Shown: one piece after another, positions 42,699 to 53,721 of the stretch | Position numbering within the stretch: position 1 is the first letter of the stretch | Layout: each line of letters starts with the position of its first letter | Assembly (NCBI GenBank): GCA_029262995.1 | Contig: JAJCYH010000025.1 | Span: 1 to 64,000 of the forward strand | DNA length: 64,000 nucleotides | Direction of reading: 5' to 3' | Origin: Saprospiraceae bacterium | GTDB lineage: Bacteria; Bacteroidota; Bacteroidia; Chitinophagales; Saprospiraceae | Notes under the pieces: generated by a model | Told to the model about the DNA's origin: nothing | The model's input: the letters and a program-made list of their open reading frames with translations, nothing else | Databases searched by the model: none | Program-made: the position numbers and the translations under genes

Positions 42699-45221
42699 TT
42701 AAAATTCCATTTTAAATCTAAGATTCACTCTTCTCGATGTTAGGAAATTAGGAATCGCATATTGTTGATTTCCAATAGTTTTAATCCAGGTATTGGATCC
42801 TACGTTTGCTATTTGAAGCAAGTTAAATATCTCAAGGCTAATCCAGGTGCTTTTGGTAAATCTGAAAGCATGATACGGTTTATCTTCCTTTTTATTCTGA
42901 TCCCATATCTGATAGGAAAATCCAATATCGACTCTCTGATACGCCTTGAATCTAAAAGTATTCCTATAGATTACATTATTACCTCTCTGTCCAAAAGGAA
43001 GACCCGAACCATAAGCCAGATTTAAGTTCATCTTAAAATCTTTATTCTGAGGGAGATAATCCTGAAAGTATATGTTTAAATTAAATGACTGATCAGTTGG
43101 TCTAGGTACATAATCTACTTCCTTCGGTTCTGGATCACCAAAGGTCTGTGAAAGGTGCTGAACGCCTTCAATACTTTCTCGTGCTTGCAGAAAAGATAGG
43201 TTGACCCATGATTCTGCTCCAGGGACAAATTCTCCATTTATTCTCATATCCAAACCAGCGACATATCCGCTAGCATTATTGAGTCCAGAATATCTAATCC
43301 TTACATTATCGATTTCATAAGAAACCAAATTATCGAGCTTTTTATAGTAAGCCTCGGTAATCAATCTGAATTTCTTGTTGCTATGTTTGAGCCAATCAAA
43401 ATCATAACTAAAGCCTGCTACAATATGGGTTGATTTTTGAGCCAGCAAATCTGGATTCACTTCCCCGGATAGATTCCTCAATTCTCGATAAAAAGCGGGC
43501 TGTGCATAAATGCCACCTGATAATTTGAATGTAAAATCCTTTTCCCAAGACAGTGGTCTGTAAAAAAACTGAACACGAGGGCTGATATTGCTTTGGCCAT
43601 TCAAACTCCAATAATGTAATCTTGCTCCAGCGGTTAACTTTATTTCGTACTTATCCGCTATTCCGAAGCTGTAACTGTTCTGGAGAAACGTCTGTATTCT
43701 ATAGGAATTCAAATCATTGGTAGATTTGATCACTTCATTCAACAACACCTCGGACTCACTAAAAGGTATAGAATAGCCAGCCGAATCAATTCTTTCCCAC
43801 TCACTTAATCTGTCATTGATTGATTCTTTTTGGTATTTGATACCAAACTGGATAAAGTTATTTTTACTCTTATTATCTGTTTGCAATTCAATGCCACCTC
43901 GAAGCTCAATATTGCTTACTTGACTTTCAAGTCGGTTTCTTGCATAAAGATGTTGCGTTCCAACGCCAAGAACACCCACTTCATTCAATGCGCCATCACC
44001 TTCCAGATCAAACTCTACCTGGGATAGCCTATAAAATCCTAGTATATCAAATTTTTCAGTTTCATAATTATCATAACGCGAAGCCAATAACTTAAAAAAC
44101 AAAGGATTTTTGTCACGTTGAGGAATGTAGGTCATTGAGACACCGCCCATTGTATTTTCAAACCCCGTATTCTCTTGCCCTTCAAAAGCAGTAGAAAGCT
44201 GTAATACCTGAGTAAATAATCCAGAAGCACTTACTCTTTCTGTGGGTATAAAATCATATTGACTGAAATTATAATTGGCCAATACAGCAAATTGTAAATC
44301 CTTGCTTATGTCGTATGTGATGTATGTTTGCACGTCAGCGAAATTAGGGATATACTCCCCTTGTACATCAAGGGACCCCAACAAGTATCGCGTCGTTTTA
44401 TAACGAGCACCAACCAGATATCTTAGTTTATTATAAGCATTTGCACCAAGCTTTTTACTTCCTTCCACATGTGCACTTGCTCCTAGAAAACTCATTGACG
44501 CAGAAGCCGAAAATAACTCTGGACGTTTGTATCTTACATCTAATACTGAAGACATCTTATCTCCATATTTTGCTTCGAAGCCTCCTGATGAAAAAGCAAC
44601 ATCTCTAATCAGGTCTACATTTGGAAAACTCAATCCTTCTTGCTGACTACTTCTTATCAATAATGGTCTGAAAATTTCAAAATCATTAACGTAGACAAGG
44701 TTTTCATCATAATTTCCTCCTCGTACATTGTACTGAGAACTTAATTCTCCCCCACTACCACTGCTTGTCCCCAATGCAATATGTGGAAGGATGCTTTCAA
44801 AATTACCACTAGCGGTGGGCAGCTTTTTAAACTCGGTAATCTCCTCTTTCACCATACCCACATCTTCAATCTTAGCGCTTCTGATGATTACATCAATATC
44901 TGACAACTGAGCAGCCATCTGCACATTTATATTTCGTTTAGTTCCAGATTTCATAGCAGAAACAGAAGTAACCGTTTCCGAATATCCAATCCTTGAAAAA
45001 CCCAATTCGACAGCTCTATTGGCAGGAACCTTTATGGAGTATTCCCCAAAGGCATTGGTTTCTGTCGCCTCAAAACTTCCCTTCACATATACAGATACAA
45101 ATTCAACAGCATCGTGTGTATCAATATCCTTGACAACTCCAAAAACAGTAGCATTTTCCTGGCTTAAGCCAAGGGATAAAAATGTGCCAAAAAATATTAT
45201 TGAAAATAAAAGTTTCTTCAA
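42699..45221 (-). CDS. TonB-dependent outer-membrane receptor
   Basis: An 840-residue protein. A signal peptide (KKLLFSIIFFGTFLSLGLSQ) is followed by a carboxypeptidase-regulatory-like domain (about 22-105: ATVFGVVKDIDTHDAVEFVS), a plug (about 130-240: QYNVRGGNYDENLVYVNDFE) and a C-terminal beta-barrel ending in the aromatic FKMEF. This is the Bacteroidota SusC-relative type used to import scarce ligands with energy from TonB. No SusD-like protein is next to it; a lipoprotein of unknown type follows 96 bp downstream. Substrate cannot be read from sequence. It lies 23 bp after rpe. Confidence 0.9.
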   Translation of the reverse strand: MKKLLFSIIFFGTFLSLGLSQENATVFGVVKDIDTHDAVEFVSVYVKGSFEATETNAFGEYSIKVPANRAVELGFSRIGYSETVTSVSAMKSGTKRNINVQMAAQLSDIDVIIRSAKIEDVGMVKEEITEFKKLPTASGNFESILPHIALGTSSGSGGELSSQYNVRGGNYDENLVYVNDFEIFRPLLIRSSQQEGLSFPNVDLIRDVAFSSGGFEAKYGDKMSSVLDVRYKRPELFSASASMSFLGASAHVEGSKKLGANAYNKLRYLVGARYKTTRYLLGSLDVQGEYIPNFADVQTYITYDISKDLQFAVLANYNFSQYDFIPTERVSASGLFTQVLQLSTAFEGQENTGFENTMGGVSMTYIPQRDKNPLFFKLLASRYDNYETEKFDILGFYRLSQVEFDLEGDGALNEVGVLGVGTQHLYARNRLESQVSNIELRGGIELQTDNKSKNNFIQFGIKYQKESINDRLSEWERIDSAGYSIPFSESEVLLNEVIKSTNDLNSYRIQTFLQNSYSFGIADKYEIKLTAGARLHYWSLNGQSNISPRVQFFYRPLSWEKDFTFKLSGGIYAQPAFYRELRNLSGEVNPDLLAQKSTHIVAGFSYDFDWLKHSNKKFRLITEAYYKKLDNLVSYEIDNVRIRYSGLNNASGYVAGLDMRINGEFVPGAESWVNLSFLQARESIEGVQHLSQTFGDPEPKEVDYVPRPTDQSFNLNIYFQDYLPQNKDFKMNLNLAYGSGLPFGQRGNNVIYRNTFRFKAYQRVDIGFSYQIWDQNKKEDKPYHAFRFTKSTWISLEIFNLLQIANVGSNTWIKTIGNQQYAIPNFLTSRRVNLRFKMEF

Positions 45222-45244
45222 AATAGCTTTTCTAATTGTGATGA

Positions 45245-45919
45245 TTACAGATCAAAATTATTGATTTCCAGTGCTTTAAATTTCGCTATAGTTGCTATCG
45301 GATCTTCGCTTTTGAATACGCTACTTCCTGCAACCAAAACGTCAGCTCCAGCCTTCAGCAGAGATTCTGCATTATGCAATCCTACTCCGCCGTCGATCTC
45401 GATTAGCAAATCCAGATTCCTTGCGTTTGCTTCAGCTCTAAGTTTTCTAGTCTTTTCCAAAGTCCGATAAATAAATTTCTGTCCACCAAAACCAGGGTTT
45501 ACAGACATCAAGCAGACCATATCCAAGTCTTCCAGAATATCATAAAGCGATTCTGCCGTCGTTTGTGGATTTATTGCAACTCCAGCAATTACCCCTTTTT
45601 CTTTAAGATGATGTATCAGTTTGTGTGCATGATTTGTTGCTTCAATATGAAAGCTTATGCTTTTAGCTCCGCAATCGATAAAAGAATCAACATACTTTTC
45701 AGGTTCTACAATCATTAAATGAACATCAAGTGGCTTTGTACAACTTTTGTTCATCGTTGATACCAACATTTGACCAAATGAAATATTAGGAACGAAAACA
45801 CCATCCATCACATCAACATGAAGCCAATCTGCTTTTGAGCTATTGACCATTTGGATTTCTTCATTTAAACGTCCAAAATCTGCTGCTAGTATTGATGGTG
45901 CCAACCGAAAATTACTCAT
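45245..45919 (-). CDS. rpe: Ribulose-phosphate 3-epimerase
   Basis: A 224-residue TIM-barrel enzyme, normal length. It interconverts D-ribulose 5-phosphate and D-xylulose 5-phosphate in the pentose phosphate pathway. Signature segments are LAPSILAADFGRLNEEI, DWLHVDVMDGVFVPNISFG (metal-binding His/Asp), VDVHLMIVEP-type strand, LMSVNPGFGGQKFI and EIDGGVGLHNAESLLKAGAD (phosphate site). It is cytoplasmic. It precedes the TonB receptor gene by 23 bp on the same strand, probably without functional link. Confidence 0.96.
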   Translation of the reverse strand: MSNFRLAPSILAADFGRLNEEIQMVNSSKADWLHVDVMDGVFVPNISFGQMLVSTMNKSCTKPLDVHLMIVEPEKYVDSFIDCGAKSISFHIEATNHAHKLIHHLKEKGVIAGVAINPQTTAESLYDILEDLDMVCLMSVNPGFGGQKFIYRTLEKTRKLRAEANARNLDLLIEIDGGVGLHNAESLLKAGADVLVAGSSVFKSEDPIATIAKFKALEINNFDL

Positions 45920-46027
45920 ACTATTAAATTATGCTGCAAAAATAATTTAATTAGACACCATTCATTCATTAATTAGCAATCAATCCGTAAATAGATTCAA
46001 ATTATTTCAGCATAAATTATAAGAAAC

Positions 46028-46780
46028 TTAACTTCCTTGGCTTATCATTTCAATCCTCAAGGACTTAAAATCAGAACTTGACAATTTGATATACAATTCA
46101 GCAGTTGCTTTAACGTCATTTTCGCAGTACCTTTTAATTTTTTCTATCTTTTGCCCATACCAGTATGCTATGTGCATACTGGAACCGTCCATATCGGACT
46201 TTGGTGAATCAATCTTAAAAATATTACAAAGCAACTCCAAGGAACTATAACTTTTATAATCTCCGAATCTCCACATTTCAAGCGTATCGATAATATTATT
46301 TACCTGCCACGGTCTCTTATTTTTGTAATCCATAAACGCTGGAATTCGCAAACCATTTATGAGTGCTCTTCTGCATATAAATGGCAAATCAAACTCTCGG
46401 ATATTGTGTCCACAATAAAAACGAAAACGATCAGATTGAAAGGCATCCTCAACCATATTAAAAAATGACTGAATCATTTCATCTTCTGGACATCCATAAA
46501 ATGATTTTATTTTAAGGATTAAGCTTTTTTCCCCATTGCTTTTAAAATAGGCACATGAGATGCAAATAATTTGAGCAAATTCTGAATAGATTGCTGACTT
46601 TAATAAATAAATTTCCTCATCAGGTAATTGCTGTAAAGTTTCGTCAAACCTCCTTAATCTATTGGCTTTATGCGTCCACAAAGCTTTCATCTCTATCGTC
46701 AAATCAAGGAATGATTTACTTGATCCGGATGTTTCAATGTCAATAAATAAAATATTTTCTAATGAATTATGGTTATCCAT
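46028..46780 (-). CDS. DEDDy-type 3'-5' exonuclease (RNase H-like)
   Basis: A 250-residue protein with the exonuclease triad. Motif I is FIDIETSG (about 13-20), motif II lies in CGHNIREFDLPFI (about 122-134), and motif III with the tyrosine variant is RYCENDVKATAELY (about 218-231). This matches predicted PolB-associated 3'-5' exonucleases common in Bacteroidota. It probably trims DNA or RNA ends in repair. Divergent from the coiled-coil gene at 46918, with 137 bp between. Confidence 0.82.
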   Translation of the reverse strand: MDNHNSLENILFIDIETSGSSKSFLDLTIEMKALWTHKANRLRRFDETLQQLPDEEIYLLKSAIYSEFAQIICISCAYFKSNGEKSLILKIKSFYGCPEDEMIQSFFNMVEDAFQSDRFRFYCGHNIREFDLPFICRRALINGLRIPAFMDYKNKRPWQVNNIIDTLEMWRFGDYKSYSSLELLCNIFKIDSPKSDMDGSSMHIAYWYGQKIEKIKRYCENDVKATAELYIKLSSSDFKSLRIEMISQGS

Positions 46781-46917
46781 AGTAGTTGCTATAATCAGAA
46801 TATTGGGGAATCTCCTAGGTACAATGAGAAAAGACTTTAGAAGTAATCACCCATTTTACTGTATTGTGCTTTATTATCTTGTACATTAAAAGCATATTTG
46901 TATAAAATACTCCAAAC

Positions 46918-47892
46918 ATGAGTCCTAAATCAAACAATCTATCCTTAATTGGCATTATCGGCATTATTCTTCTTATCGGATTAGTCGGTTACTTATTTAT
47001 GAATAATTCTTCTTTAAAAAAACAACTGAAGGAGAAAAAAGAAACCTTGCTTGAACTTGAAAAAGTGCATACAGAACTGGATCAAAACTATGAAGCAGCA
47101 CTTCAAGATTTAGAAGATCTTAGAGGTGATAATCAAAAATTAAATGAACTGATCGATACGCAGAAAGATGAGCTTGAAAAGCAGAAAAATAGAATCAGCG
47201 GTTTAATATGGTCAGAAAGAGAACTAGGTAAAGTTAAAACCGAAATGGCAAACCTAAATAAAATGGCTGCTGATTATGTTGTTGAAATTAAAAAACTTAA
47301 AGAAAGCAATGCAAACCTTCTTGCTGAAAACACAGACCTAAGTTATTCTAATCAAAACCTTTCACAGGAATTACAAATCAATAAAGAAAAAGTCAGCAAT
47401 CTTGATTCTATGCAAAAAGTATTGATTAGCACAAAAGACAAACTAGAAAAAAGTAATACAACCTTATCTACTAAAGTAGATATGGCTGAAGCCATTAAAA
47501 TCAACTTTATTGAAGTAAAAGCCTATGACGATAATGGAAAAGGAAAAGTAAAAGAAAGGTCTAGAGCAAAAAGAGCTAACATGCTAAGAACTTGCTTTAC
47601 TACAGAAACCAATCTTGTCACTAAAGCTGGAGATAAAACTTTTTACCTAAGGTTTACTTCTCCCACAGGTGAATTACTTTATGTAGAGGAACTGGGATCA
47701 GGTGTGCTTAAAAACAAATTGAATGGTGAAAACGTCAGATATACAACCTCCGGAACAACAACTTACAACAATGTCGATCTAACTGCTTGTATAGACTGGA
47801 AACCAAATTTTTCACTTTCTAAAGGGAATTATACCATTGAGATCTTTCAAAATGGTTTTAATGTTGGTAACGGCACATTTAGATTGAAATAA
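46918..47892 (+). CDS. Membrane-anchored coiled-coil protein
   Basis: A 324-residue protein. One N-terminal membrane helix (LSLIGIIGIILLIGLVGYLF, residues 8-27) is followed by a long coiled coil (about 30-195, many Leu/Glu/Lys heptads: LKEKKETLLELEKVHTELDQ). A C-terminal beta-sandwich (about 200-324) contains FYLRFTSPTGELLYVEELGS and ends IFQNGFNVGNGTFRLK. The C-domain would lie in the periplasm. Its role is unknown, perhaps envelope structure. Confidence 0.7.
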   Translation: MSPKSNNLSLIGIIGIILLIGLVGYLFMNNSSLKKQLKEKKETLLELEKVHTELDQNYEAALQDLEDLRGDNQKLNELIDTQKDELEKQKNRISGLIWSERELGKVKTEMANLNKMAADYVVEIKKLKESNANLLAENTDLSYSNQNLSQELQINKEKVSNLDSMQKVLISTKDKLEKSNTTLSTKVDMAEAIKINFIEVKAYDDNGKGKVKERSRAKRANMLRTCFTTETNLVTKAGDKTFYLRFTSPTGELLYVEELGSGVLKNKLNGENVRYTTSGTTTYNNVDLTACIDWKPNFSLSKGNYTIEIFQNGFNVGNGTFRLK

Positions 47893-47977
47893 ACTATTGT
47901 TACATAACAAACAATCACGCATTATTATCGTTAGTATTGCTAGAGTTCTAAATTATCGATAAACAAGCAAGACAATA

Positions 47978-49078
47978 ATGCGTGGTTGGAAGTTTTCTGC
48001 ATTTATACCTTCAGGAGAGGGTACTCTTTTTGATCGACTTCTCAAGTTGTTTGAAGAGATTTTAATTCACACTTCCGGAGATGTCTCAGAAGCACTTTCA
48101 TGGCTCACAGAAATTGACAAACAGCATAAACTTACAGATGATACTTATGGAATTGCTGACTTCATCCAGGAACTGATTGACAAAGGTTTTATAAAAGAAA
48201 CCAAACAAGGCACTCAGATCGTTGGAATGCAGCCAACCAAAAAAATGGAAGTATCCCTAAGGAGACATGCTCTTGATGAAATTTTTGATCAGATAAAAAA
48301 ATCCAAACCGGGCAAACATACGACCAAATCTGCTGGTCAGGGCGATGAGTTCACCTCTGAACTTAAGCCGTTTGAGTTTGGTGATAAACTTGATAAAATA
48401 TCAATTTCTGAATCTCTAAAGAATGCACAAATCAATCACGGGCTTGATGATTTTAAATTAACGCAAGGCGACTTAGAAGTTCACGAAACATTTTTCCAAT
48501 CTCAGACTAGTACTGTCTTGATGATTGACATTTCACATTCAATGATATTGTACGGTGAGGACAGAATCACGCCTGCCAAAAAGGTTGCGATGGCTTTGTC
48601 TGAACTTATAACAACACGTTACCCAAAAGACAGCCTCGATATTATCGTTTTCGGCAATGATGCATGGCAAATCGAAATTAAAGATCTTCCCTATCTGGAA
48701 GTGGGACCATACCATACCAATACTGTAGCTGGACTGGAATTAGCCATGAATATCTTAAGAAGAAGAAAAAACCCAAACAAGCAAATCATGATGATCACAG
48801 ACGGGAAACCGACGTGCATTAAAAAAGGGAAAAAATATTACAAAAATGCTTTTGGCCTTGATAGAACAATTCTCAACAGAACTCTTTCTCTGGCGGTTAA
48901 AGCGAGGAAATTATCAATACCAATCACAACTTTTATGATTGCCCGAGATCCTTATCTTGTTCAATTTATCGATCAATTTACAAGAGCTAATAGCGGTAAG
49001 GCATTTTACAGTTCACTTGAAGGTCTTGGAGAGTTCATATTTATGGATTATAAAGACAATAAGCGCAAACAAAAATAA
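47978..49078 (+). CDS. von Willebrand factor A-domain protein
   Basis: A 366-residue cytoplasmic protein. The C-terminal ~190 residues are a vWA fold with the metal-ion site DISHS (in VLMIDISHSMILYGEDR) and later TITDGKP-like MITDGKPTCIKKGK. The N-terminal ~150 residues are helical and polar. It lies 6 bp before a MoxR-like AAA+ ATPase, the standard MoxR/vWA pairing, where the ATPase and vWA protein act together as a chaperone for insertion of a cofactor or assembly of a complex. The target is not evident here. Confidence 0.85.
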   Translation: MRGWKFSAFIPSGEGTLFDRLLKLFEEILIHTSGDVSEALSWLTEIDKQHKLTDDTYGIADFIQELIDKGFIKETKQGTQIVGMQPTKKMEVSLRRHALDEIFDQIKKSKPGKHTTKSAGQGDEFTSELKPFEFGDKLDKISISESLKNAQINHGLDDFKLTQGDLEVHETFFQSQTSTVLMIDISHSMILYGEDRITPAKKVAMALSELITTRYPKDSLDIIVFGNDAWQIEIKDLPYLEVGPYHTNTVAGLELAMNILRRRKNPNKQIMMITDGKPTCIKKGKKYYKNAFGLDRTILNRTLSLAVKARKLSIPITTFMIARDPYLVQFIDQFTRANSGKAFYSSLEGLGEFIFMDYKDNKRKQK

Positions 49079-49084
49079 AATACA

Positions 49085-50548
49085 TTGAAGTACGACATTA
49101 ATAAGATAAAAAATCTAGGACAGCTTAAATCGGCTGGCTACGTTTCGAAATCGATAAAACAGGAAATAAGAGAAAACCTGATTGATCGTTTAACAAACAA
49201 TCAGTCCAACTACGAAGGCATAATAGGATATGAGAGTACCGTAATGCCCGATATAGAAAGAGCACTTTTATCTAAACACAATATATTATTGCTAGGACTT
49301 CGAGGTCAAGCAAAAACTAAAATTGCTCGATTAACTGCAGATTTACTTGATGAGTTTATTCCTATAATTGACGGATTAGAACTAAATGACGATCCATTAA
49401 ATCCAATTACTTCTGAAGCCATCGATATCCTTAACAAGCAAGGGGACAAAACAGCAATTCGATGGATTTCACGAGAAGAAAGATATATTGAAAAACTAGC
49501 GACTCCTGATGTGAGTATCGCAGATTTGATTGGGGATGTAGACCCTATTAAAGCAGCTAGTCTTAAACTTCCATATTCTGATCCAAGAGTAATCCATTAT
49601 GGTTTGATTCCTCGTTCACATAGATCAATCTTTGTGATTAACGAGCTTCCTGACCTACAAGCACGAATTCAGGTTTCCCTGTTTAATATTCTCCAAGAAG
49701 GAGACATACAAATCAGAGGTTTCAAATTAAGATTGCCACTGGATATCCTCTTTATTTTCACTGCCAACCCAGAAGATTATACCAACCGAGGAAGTATAAT
49801 CACACCACTAAAGGACAGGATTGAAAGTCAGATCCTAACGCACTATCCTGAGTCAATAGAAATTGCACGGCAAATCACAGATCAAGAGGTAAGAATATCA
49901 GAAGATGTAAAAAATAAAATCATCATACCTGATTTATTAAGAGATTACCTGGAAATGATAGTATTCCAAGCAAGAGATTCCGAACTTATAGACGATAAAA
50001 GTGGCGTCTCAGCTAGGTTGAGCATCACTGCTATGGAGAATCTTTATTCTACAATTGAACGAAGAATGCTTTTGAATAAAGAAAAAAAGAGTACAGGTAG
50101 ATATTCAGACTTCTGGGGAGTGATTCCTTCAATTACAGGAAAGGTCGAATTGGTTTATGAGGGCGAGCAAGAAGGTCCATATAACGTTGCTCTACATTTG
50201 ATGAGTGCTGCATTAAAAGATCAATTTCTTGAATTGTATCCTCATCCCGATCAAAGCAATACAGGTGAGAAAGACTTATATGGCACTCTACGTGCTTGGT
50301 TTGGTGCCGGGAATGAATTACTGATAACTAACGATTGTACCGATAAGGAATATATCGAAAAACTAAACAGTGTTCCTGGATTGAAAAAAGTTGCAGAATC
50401 AATCAAGGTTGACAAAAAACTTACGCCTCTATTGATGGAGTTTGTTTTACATGGACTTACTGAATTTGAAACCATAAGCAAGGAGTTTCTTGATAATGAC
50501 ATTTCCTTCAAAGATCCTTTGGCGAATATTTTCACCGATTTAAATTGA
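49085..50548 (+). CDS. MoxR/magnesium-chelatase-like AAA+ ATPase
   Basis: A 487-residue ATPase starting with TTG (MKYDINKIKNLGQLKSAG). Walker A is GLRGQAKT, the A-K-T form seen in MoxR proteins. Walker B region reads IFVINELPDLQARIQVSLFN, with Asn in place of the usual Asp before Glu. Sensor 1 lies in FIFTANPEDYTNRGSIITPL. The C-terminal ~180 residues are helical. It follows the vWA gene by 6 bp. It likely remodels a protein complex together with that partner. Confidence 0.85.
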   Translation: MKYDINKIKNLGQLKSAGYVSKSIKQEIRENLIDRLTNNQSNYEGIIGYESTVMPDIERALLSKHNILLLGLRGQAKTKIARLTADLLDEFIPIIDGLELNDDPLNPITSEAIDILNKQGDKTAIRWISREERYIEKLATPDVSIADLIGDVDPIKAASLKLPYSDPRVIHYGLIPRSHRSIFVINELPDLQARIQVSLFNILQEGDIQIRGFKLRLPLDILFIFTANPEDYTNRGSIITPLKDRIESQILTHYPESIEIARQITDQEVRISEDVKNKIIIPDLLRDYLEMIVFQARDSELIDDKSGVSARLSITAMENLYSTIERRMLLNKEKKSTGRYSDFWGVIPSITGKVELVYEGEQEGPYNVALHLMSAALKDQFLELYPHPDQSNTGEKDLYGTLRAWFGAGNELLITNDCTDKEYIEKLNSVPGLKKVAESIKVDKKLTPLLMEFVLHGLTEFETISKEFLDNDISFKDPLANIFTDLN

Positions 50549-50576
50549 TGACTATCTTTATACCAAATTTATCAAT

Positions 50577-51008
50577 ATGAAAAATATCCTTCTTTGCTTT
50601 TTATTATGCATTATTTCTCTTTGTGTCTGTGCACAAAAAACACAGCATTATACACCAGCACCTCAAGGCGTTAATAAGAAGGTTTTTGGAATGAGTTTCC
50701 AACAAAGGCATTTTGATCTTGGGAAAGTCAAGAAAGGAGAAAAAAGAGACATTACTTATAGCTTTTCCAATACCGGAACAGAGGATATCGTAATTGAAAT
50801 TATATCAGCATGTGAATGCACAACACTTGACTGGCCTCGGAGTGGTATAAAACCTGGTGAAACTGCTGAAATCAAGGCAGTTTTTGACAGTTCTGAAAAA
50901 GAAGCTTCTGAAACTATTGAAATCGATATCAATTTGAAAAACAAGGAAGCAGACACGGGATATAAAAGATTGGAAATAGTAAGCTATTCCTTCGAATTAA
51001 TTAAGTAA
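50577..51008 (+). CDS. DUF1573 exported protein
   Basis: A 143-residue protein. The signal peptide (MKNILLCFLLCIISLCVCAQ) is followed by a single Ig-like DUF1573 domain: FDLGKVKKGEKRDITYSFSN, then SACECTTLDWP and IKPGETAEIKAVFDS. Such small secreted proteins are very common in Bacteroidota, and their function is unknown. It is 28 bp after the AAA+ gene, on the same strand, and ends 10 bp before the convergent lepA. Confidence 0.88.
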   Translation: MKNILLCFLLCIISLCVCAQKTQHYTPAPQGVNKKVFGMSFQQRHFDLGKVKKGEKRDITYSFSNTGTEDIVIEIISACECTTLDWPRSGIKPGETAEIKAVFDSSEKEASETIEIDINLKNKEADTGYKRLEIVSYSFELIK

Positions 51009-51017
51009 AATTACTTC

Positions 51018-52811
51018 TTAATCACTGATTTTCAATACCTCAAGGAAAGCTTTTTGAGGCACTTGAACATTGCCAATTTGTCTCATCTTCTTTTTACCTT
51101 TTTTCTGTTTTTCTAAAAGCTTTCTTTTACGGGTTATATCACCACCATAACATTTGGCAGTAACATCTTTTCGCATCGCACTTATCGTTTCCCTAGCGAT
51201 AATTTTTTGCCCAATTGCAGCTTGAATCGCAATAACGAATTGTTGCCTAGGCAATAATTCTTTAAGCTTTTTACATATACGACGGCCAAATGAATCCGCT
51301 TTAGATCTATGAACCAAGGAAGACATTGCATCAACGTTATCGCTATTCAATTTAATGTCCAGCCTTACAAGATCTGATGCACGGTAATCTAAAGGTGAAT
51401 AATCAAAAGATGCATACCCTTTTGATATAGACTTCAGTTTGTCATAAAAGTCAAATACAATTTCTGCCAATGGAAGTTCGAAAGTTAGCTCTACCCTGTC
51501 CGTCGTCAAATAATTTTGCTTGGTCAGAGTACCTCTTTTATCCATACACAAACTCATTATTGATCCTATATAATCAGGTTGGGTGATTATTTGTGATCGA
51601 ATATAAGGCTCTTCCACTCTGTCAAGAAATGTAGGATCCGGTAGATCATTGGGCGTATTAATGGTTAATCTATCTCCTTTTTTAGTATAGGCTACATAGG
51701 AAACGTTAGGTACGGTAGTGATCACTTCCTGGTCAAATTCTCTGCTCAATCTTTCTTGTACAATCTCTAAATGCAGCATCCCAAGAAACCCAACTCTAAA
51801 TCCAAATCCCAAGGCAACGGAAGATTCAGGTTCGAATACCAAAGCAGCATCATTTAATTGAAGCTTTTCCAAACTGTCTCTTAGGTCTTCAAAATCATCA
51901 TTATCGATAGGATATATTCCAGCAAAAACCATAGGTTTAACCTCTTCAAAACCCTTTATGCCCTCGGTACAGGGTCTGGCTACAGTGGTGATGGTGTCTC
52001 CTACCTTAATATCTTTACTTTGCTTTATTCCAGTGATGATATAGCCTACATTCCCAGCTTTAAGTTGCTTTCGTGGTTCCATCGTCATTTTTAGAATACC
52101 TATTTCGTCTGCATGATATTCATTTCCTACATTAAAAAATCTCACATTTTCACCACTGTTCAAGGTTCCATTTATAATCTTAAAGTAGGCAATGACACCT
52201 CTAAAGGAATTAAACAAGGAATCAAAAATTAATGCCTGCAATGGTGCTGATTCGTCACCTACCGGATGCGGAATTTTATCAACTATTGCTTTAAGAACAT
52301 TTTCAACACCTTGACCTGTTTTTCCACTGGCGTGAATGATATCTTCCAAATCAATGCCGAGAAGATCTATAATTTGATCTGAGACCTCCTCAAGCATAGC
52401 ACTTTCCATATCCACTTTATTCAATACAGGGATTATTTCAAGGTCATGTTCTAGGGCGAGGTATAAGTTAGAGATGGTTTGAGCCTGTATTCCTTGACTT
52501 GCATCTATAAGTAGTAAAGCACCTTCACAAGCTGCAATTGAACGGGATACTTCATAGGAAAAATCAACGTGACCTGGCGTATCAATTAAATTTAATGTAT
52601 AAACTACACCATCGGTATGTGGATATTGCAATTGTATTGCATGACTCTTAATAGTAATCCCCCTTTCTCTTTCAATATCCATATCATCGAGCGTCTGATT
52701 CTGCATATCTCTTTCAGATACGGTTTTGGTATGTTCCAGTAATCTGTCAGACAGAGTACTTTTGCCATGATCAATATGCGCAATAACACAAAAATTCCTA
52801 ATATTCTTCAT
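51018..52811 (-). CDS. lepA: Elongation factor 4 (LepA)
   Basis: 597 residues from the ATG at 52811 ([20 protein letters not shown]), the length and N-terminus of the family. A longer frame to 53057 exists but overlaps the promoter and start of the divergent gene. G1 is [10 protein letters not shown]3 DTPGHVDF and G4 NKVD, followed by the LepA-specific C-terminal domain ([40 protein letters not shown]). The GTPase acts on ribosomes to relieve stalled or mis-translocated states. Intact. Confidence 0.97.
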   Translation of the reverse strand: MKNIRNFCVIAHIDHGKSTLSDRLLEHTKTVSERDMQNQTLDDMDIERERGITIKSHAIQLQYPHTDGVVYTLNLIDTPGHVDFSYEVSRSIAACEGALLLIDASQGIQAQTISNLYLALEHDLEIIPVLNKVDMESAMLEEVSDQIIDLLGIDLEDIIHASGKTGQGVENVLKAIVDKIPHPVGDESAPLQALIFDSLFNSFRGVIAYFKIINGTLNSGENVRFFNVGNEYHADEIGILKMTMEPRKQLKAGNVGYIITGIKQSKDIKVGDTITTVARPCTEGIKGFEEVKPMVFAGIYPIDNDDFEDLRDSLEKLQLNDAALVFEPESSVALGFGFRVGFLGMLHLEIVQERLSREFDQEVITTVPNVSYVAYTKKGDRLTINTPNDLPDPTFLDRVEEPYIRSQIITQPDYIGSIMSLCMDKRGTLTKQNYLTTDRVELTFELPLAEIVFDFYDKLKSISKGYASFDYSPLDYRASDLVRLDIKLNSDNVDAMSSLVHRSKADSFGRRICKKLKELLPRQQFVIAIQAAIGQKIIARETISAMRKDVTAKCYGGDITRKRKLLEKQKKGKKKMRQIGNVQVPQKAFLEVLKISD

Positions 52812-52914
52812 AGGCGACAAAGATATATTATTCATACAATCCATTCGATTAAAAATTAACAAATTGAAGAGGTTTTTAGCTCCTATTACGTGGAAACTTC
52901 TATTTTTACAAACA

Positions 52915-53712
52915 ATGAAGCATTTAAAATATTTATTATCGCTTACCGCCCTCATTTTTACTATGATTTCATGTGAAAAAGAGGCTCCTGATCCAATTGT
53001 AGTTGTTTCAGTTGAGCAGGATTTTGAAGTTTTTCCTTCACAGATATTGGGTTCCAATGGATACGAGACCTATTTAACTATCAGAAGTTCTGAACCAGAT
53101 TTATGTTTGAACTCCATTTTGGATGCCCAAATGTCCCTAAGTGGAAACAATATCACAGTTCAGATCAATGGCATCATTGCGCCACAAGTATGTGAAGAAG
53201 CAATGGCACATATTCAAAAGGAATTTCTTTTGCCTCAAGGCGTAGGCACATACCATATTGAATTTATTAAATCCGATCTTATCAGCACCTCAGGTACTTT
53301 AACAATTTCAGAAAATGAAATTGACTTAGACATCGAAAGCCTAGGCGGTGTTTTTGTAGTTGAAAGCCAACTCAATCTGATAAAGAAAACTTTCGTTTGG
53401 GGATATTTTATTCAGGATGAGGGTGTTTTTGGAGGTGCGGAAATCAATGTTGAGGAAGTTCATTCTGAGTTTGCAAGTGTCATCCAGAATTTTAATTGGT
53501 TAACAGAAGGAGATTATAATTTCTTTTCTGTGGATTCTAATGGTAAAGTTAACATCCCAGATGTGAAAGAATCAGCTTTTATGACAGCATTGGAATTGAA
53601 TGAAGAATTAGGATGGCTTAATGTCAAAAGAGCTATAGATCTAGTATTCGATAATCGTCCAAATCTAAAATACCATTTCAGCAACGGGAACGGTGAAGAA
53701 TACAGCAATTAA
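52915..53712 (+). CDS. Lipoprotein, hypothetical
   Basis: 265 residues from the ATG at 52915 ([20 protein letters not shown]), which gives a clean lipobox (MISC); an upstream TTG at 52864 is not needed. The remaining sequence is beta-rich and acidic ([20 protein letters not shown], residues about 27-45, and [20 protein letters not shown]), without a domain I recognise. Divergent from lepA, 103 bp between starts. Probably anchored in the outer membrane. Confidence 0.65.
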   Translation: MKHLKYLLSLTALIFTMISCEKEAPDPIVVVSVEQDFEVFPSQILGSNGYETYLTIRSSEPDLCLNSILDAQMSLSGNNITVQINGIIAPQVCEEAMAHIQKEFLLPQGVGTYHIEFIKSDLISTSGTLTISENEIDLDIESLGGVFVVESQLNLIKKTFVWGYFIQDEGVFGGAEINVEEVHSEFASVIQNFNWLTEGDYNFFSVDSNGKVNIPDVKESAFMTALELNEELGWLNVKRAIDLVFDNRPNLKYHFSNGNGEEYSN

Positions 53713-53721
53713 TAAAATTGA

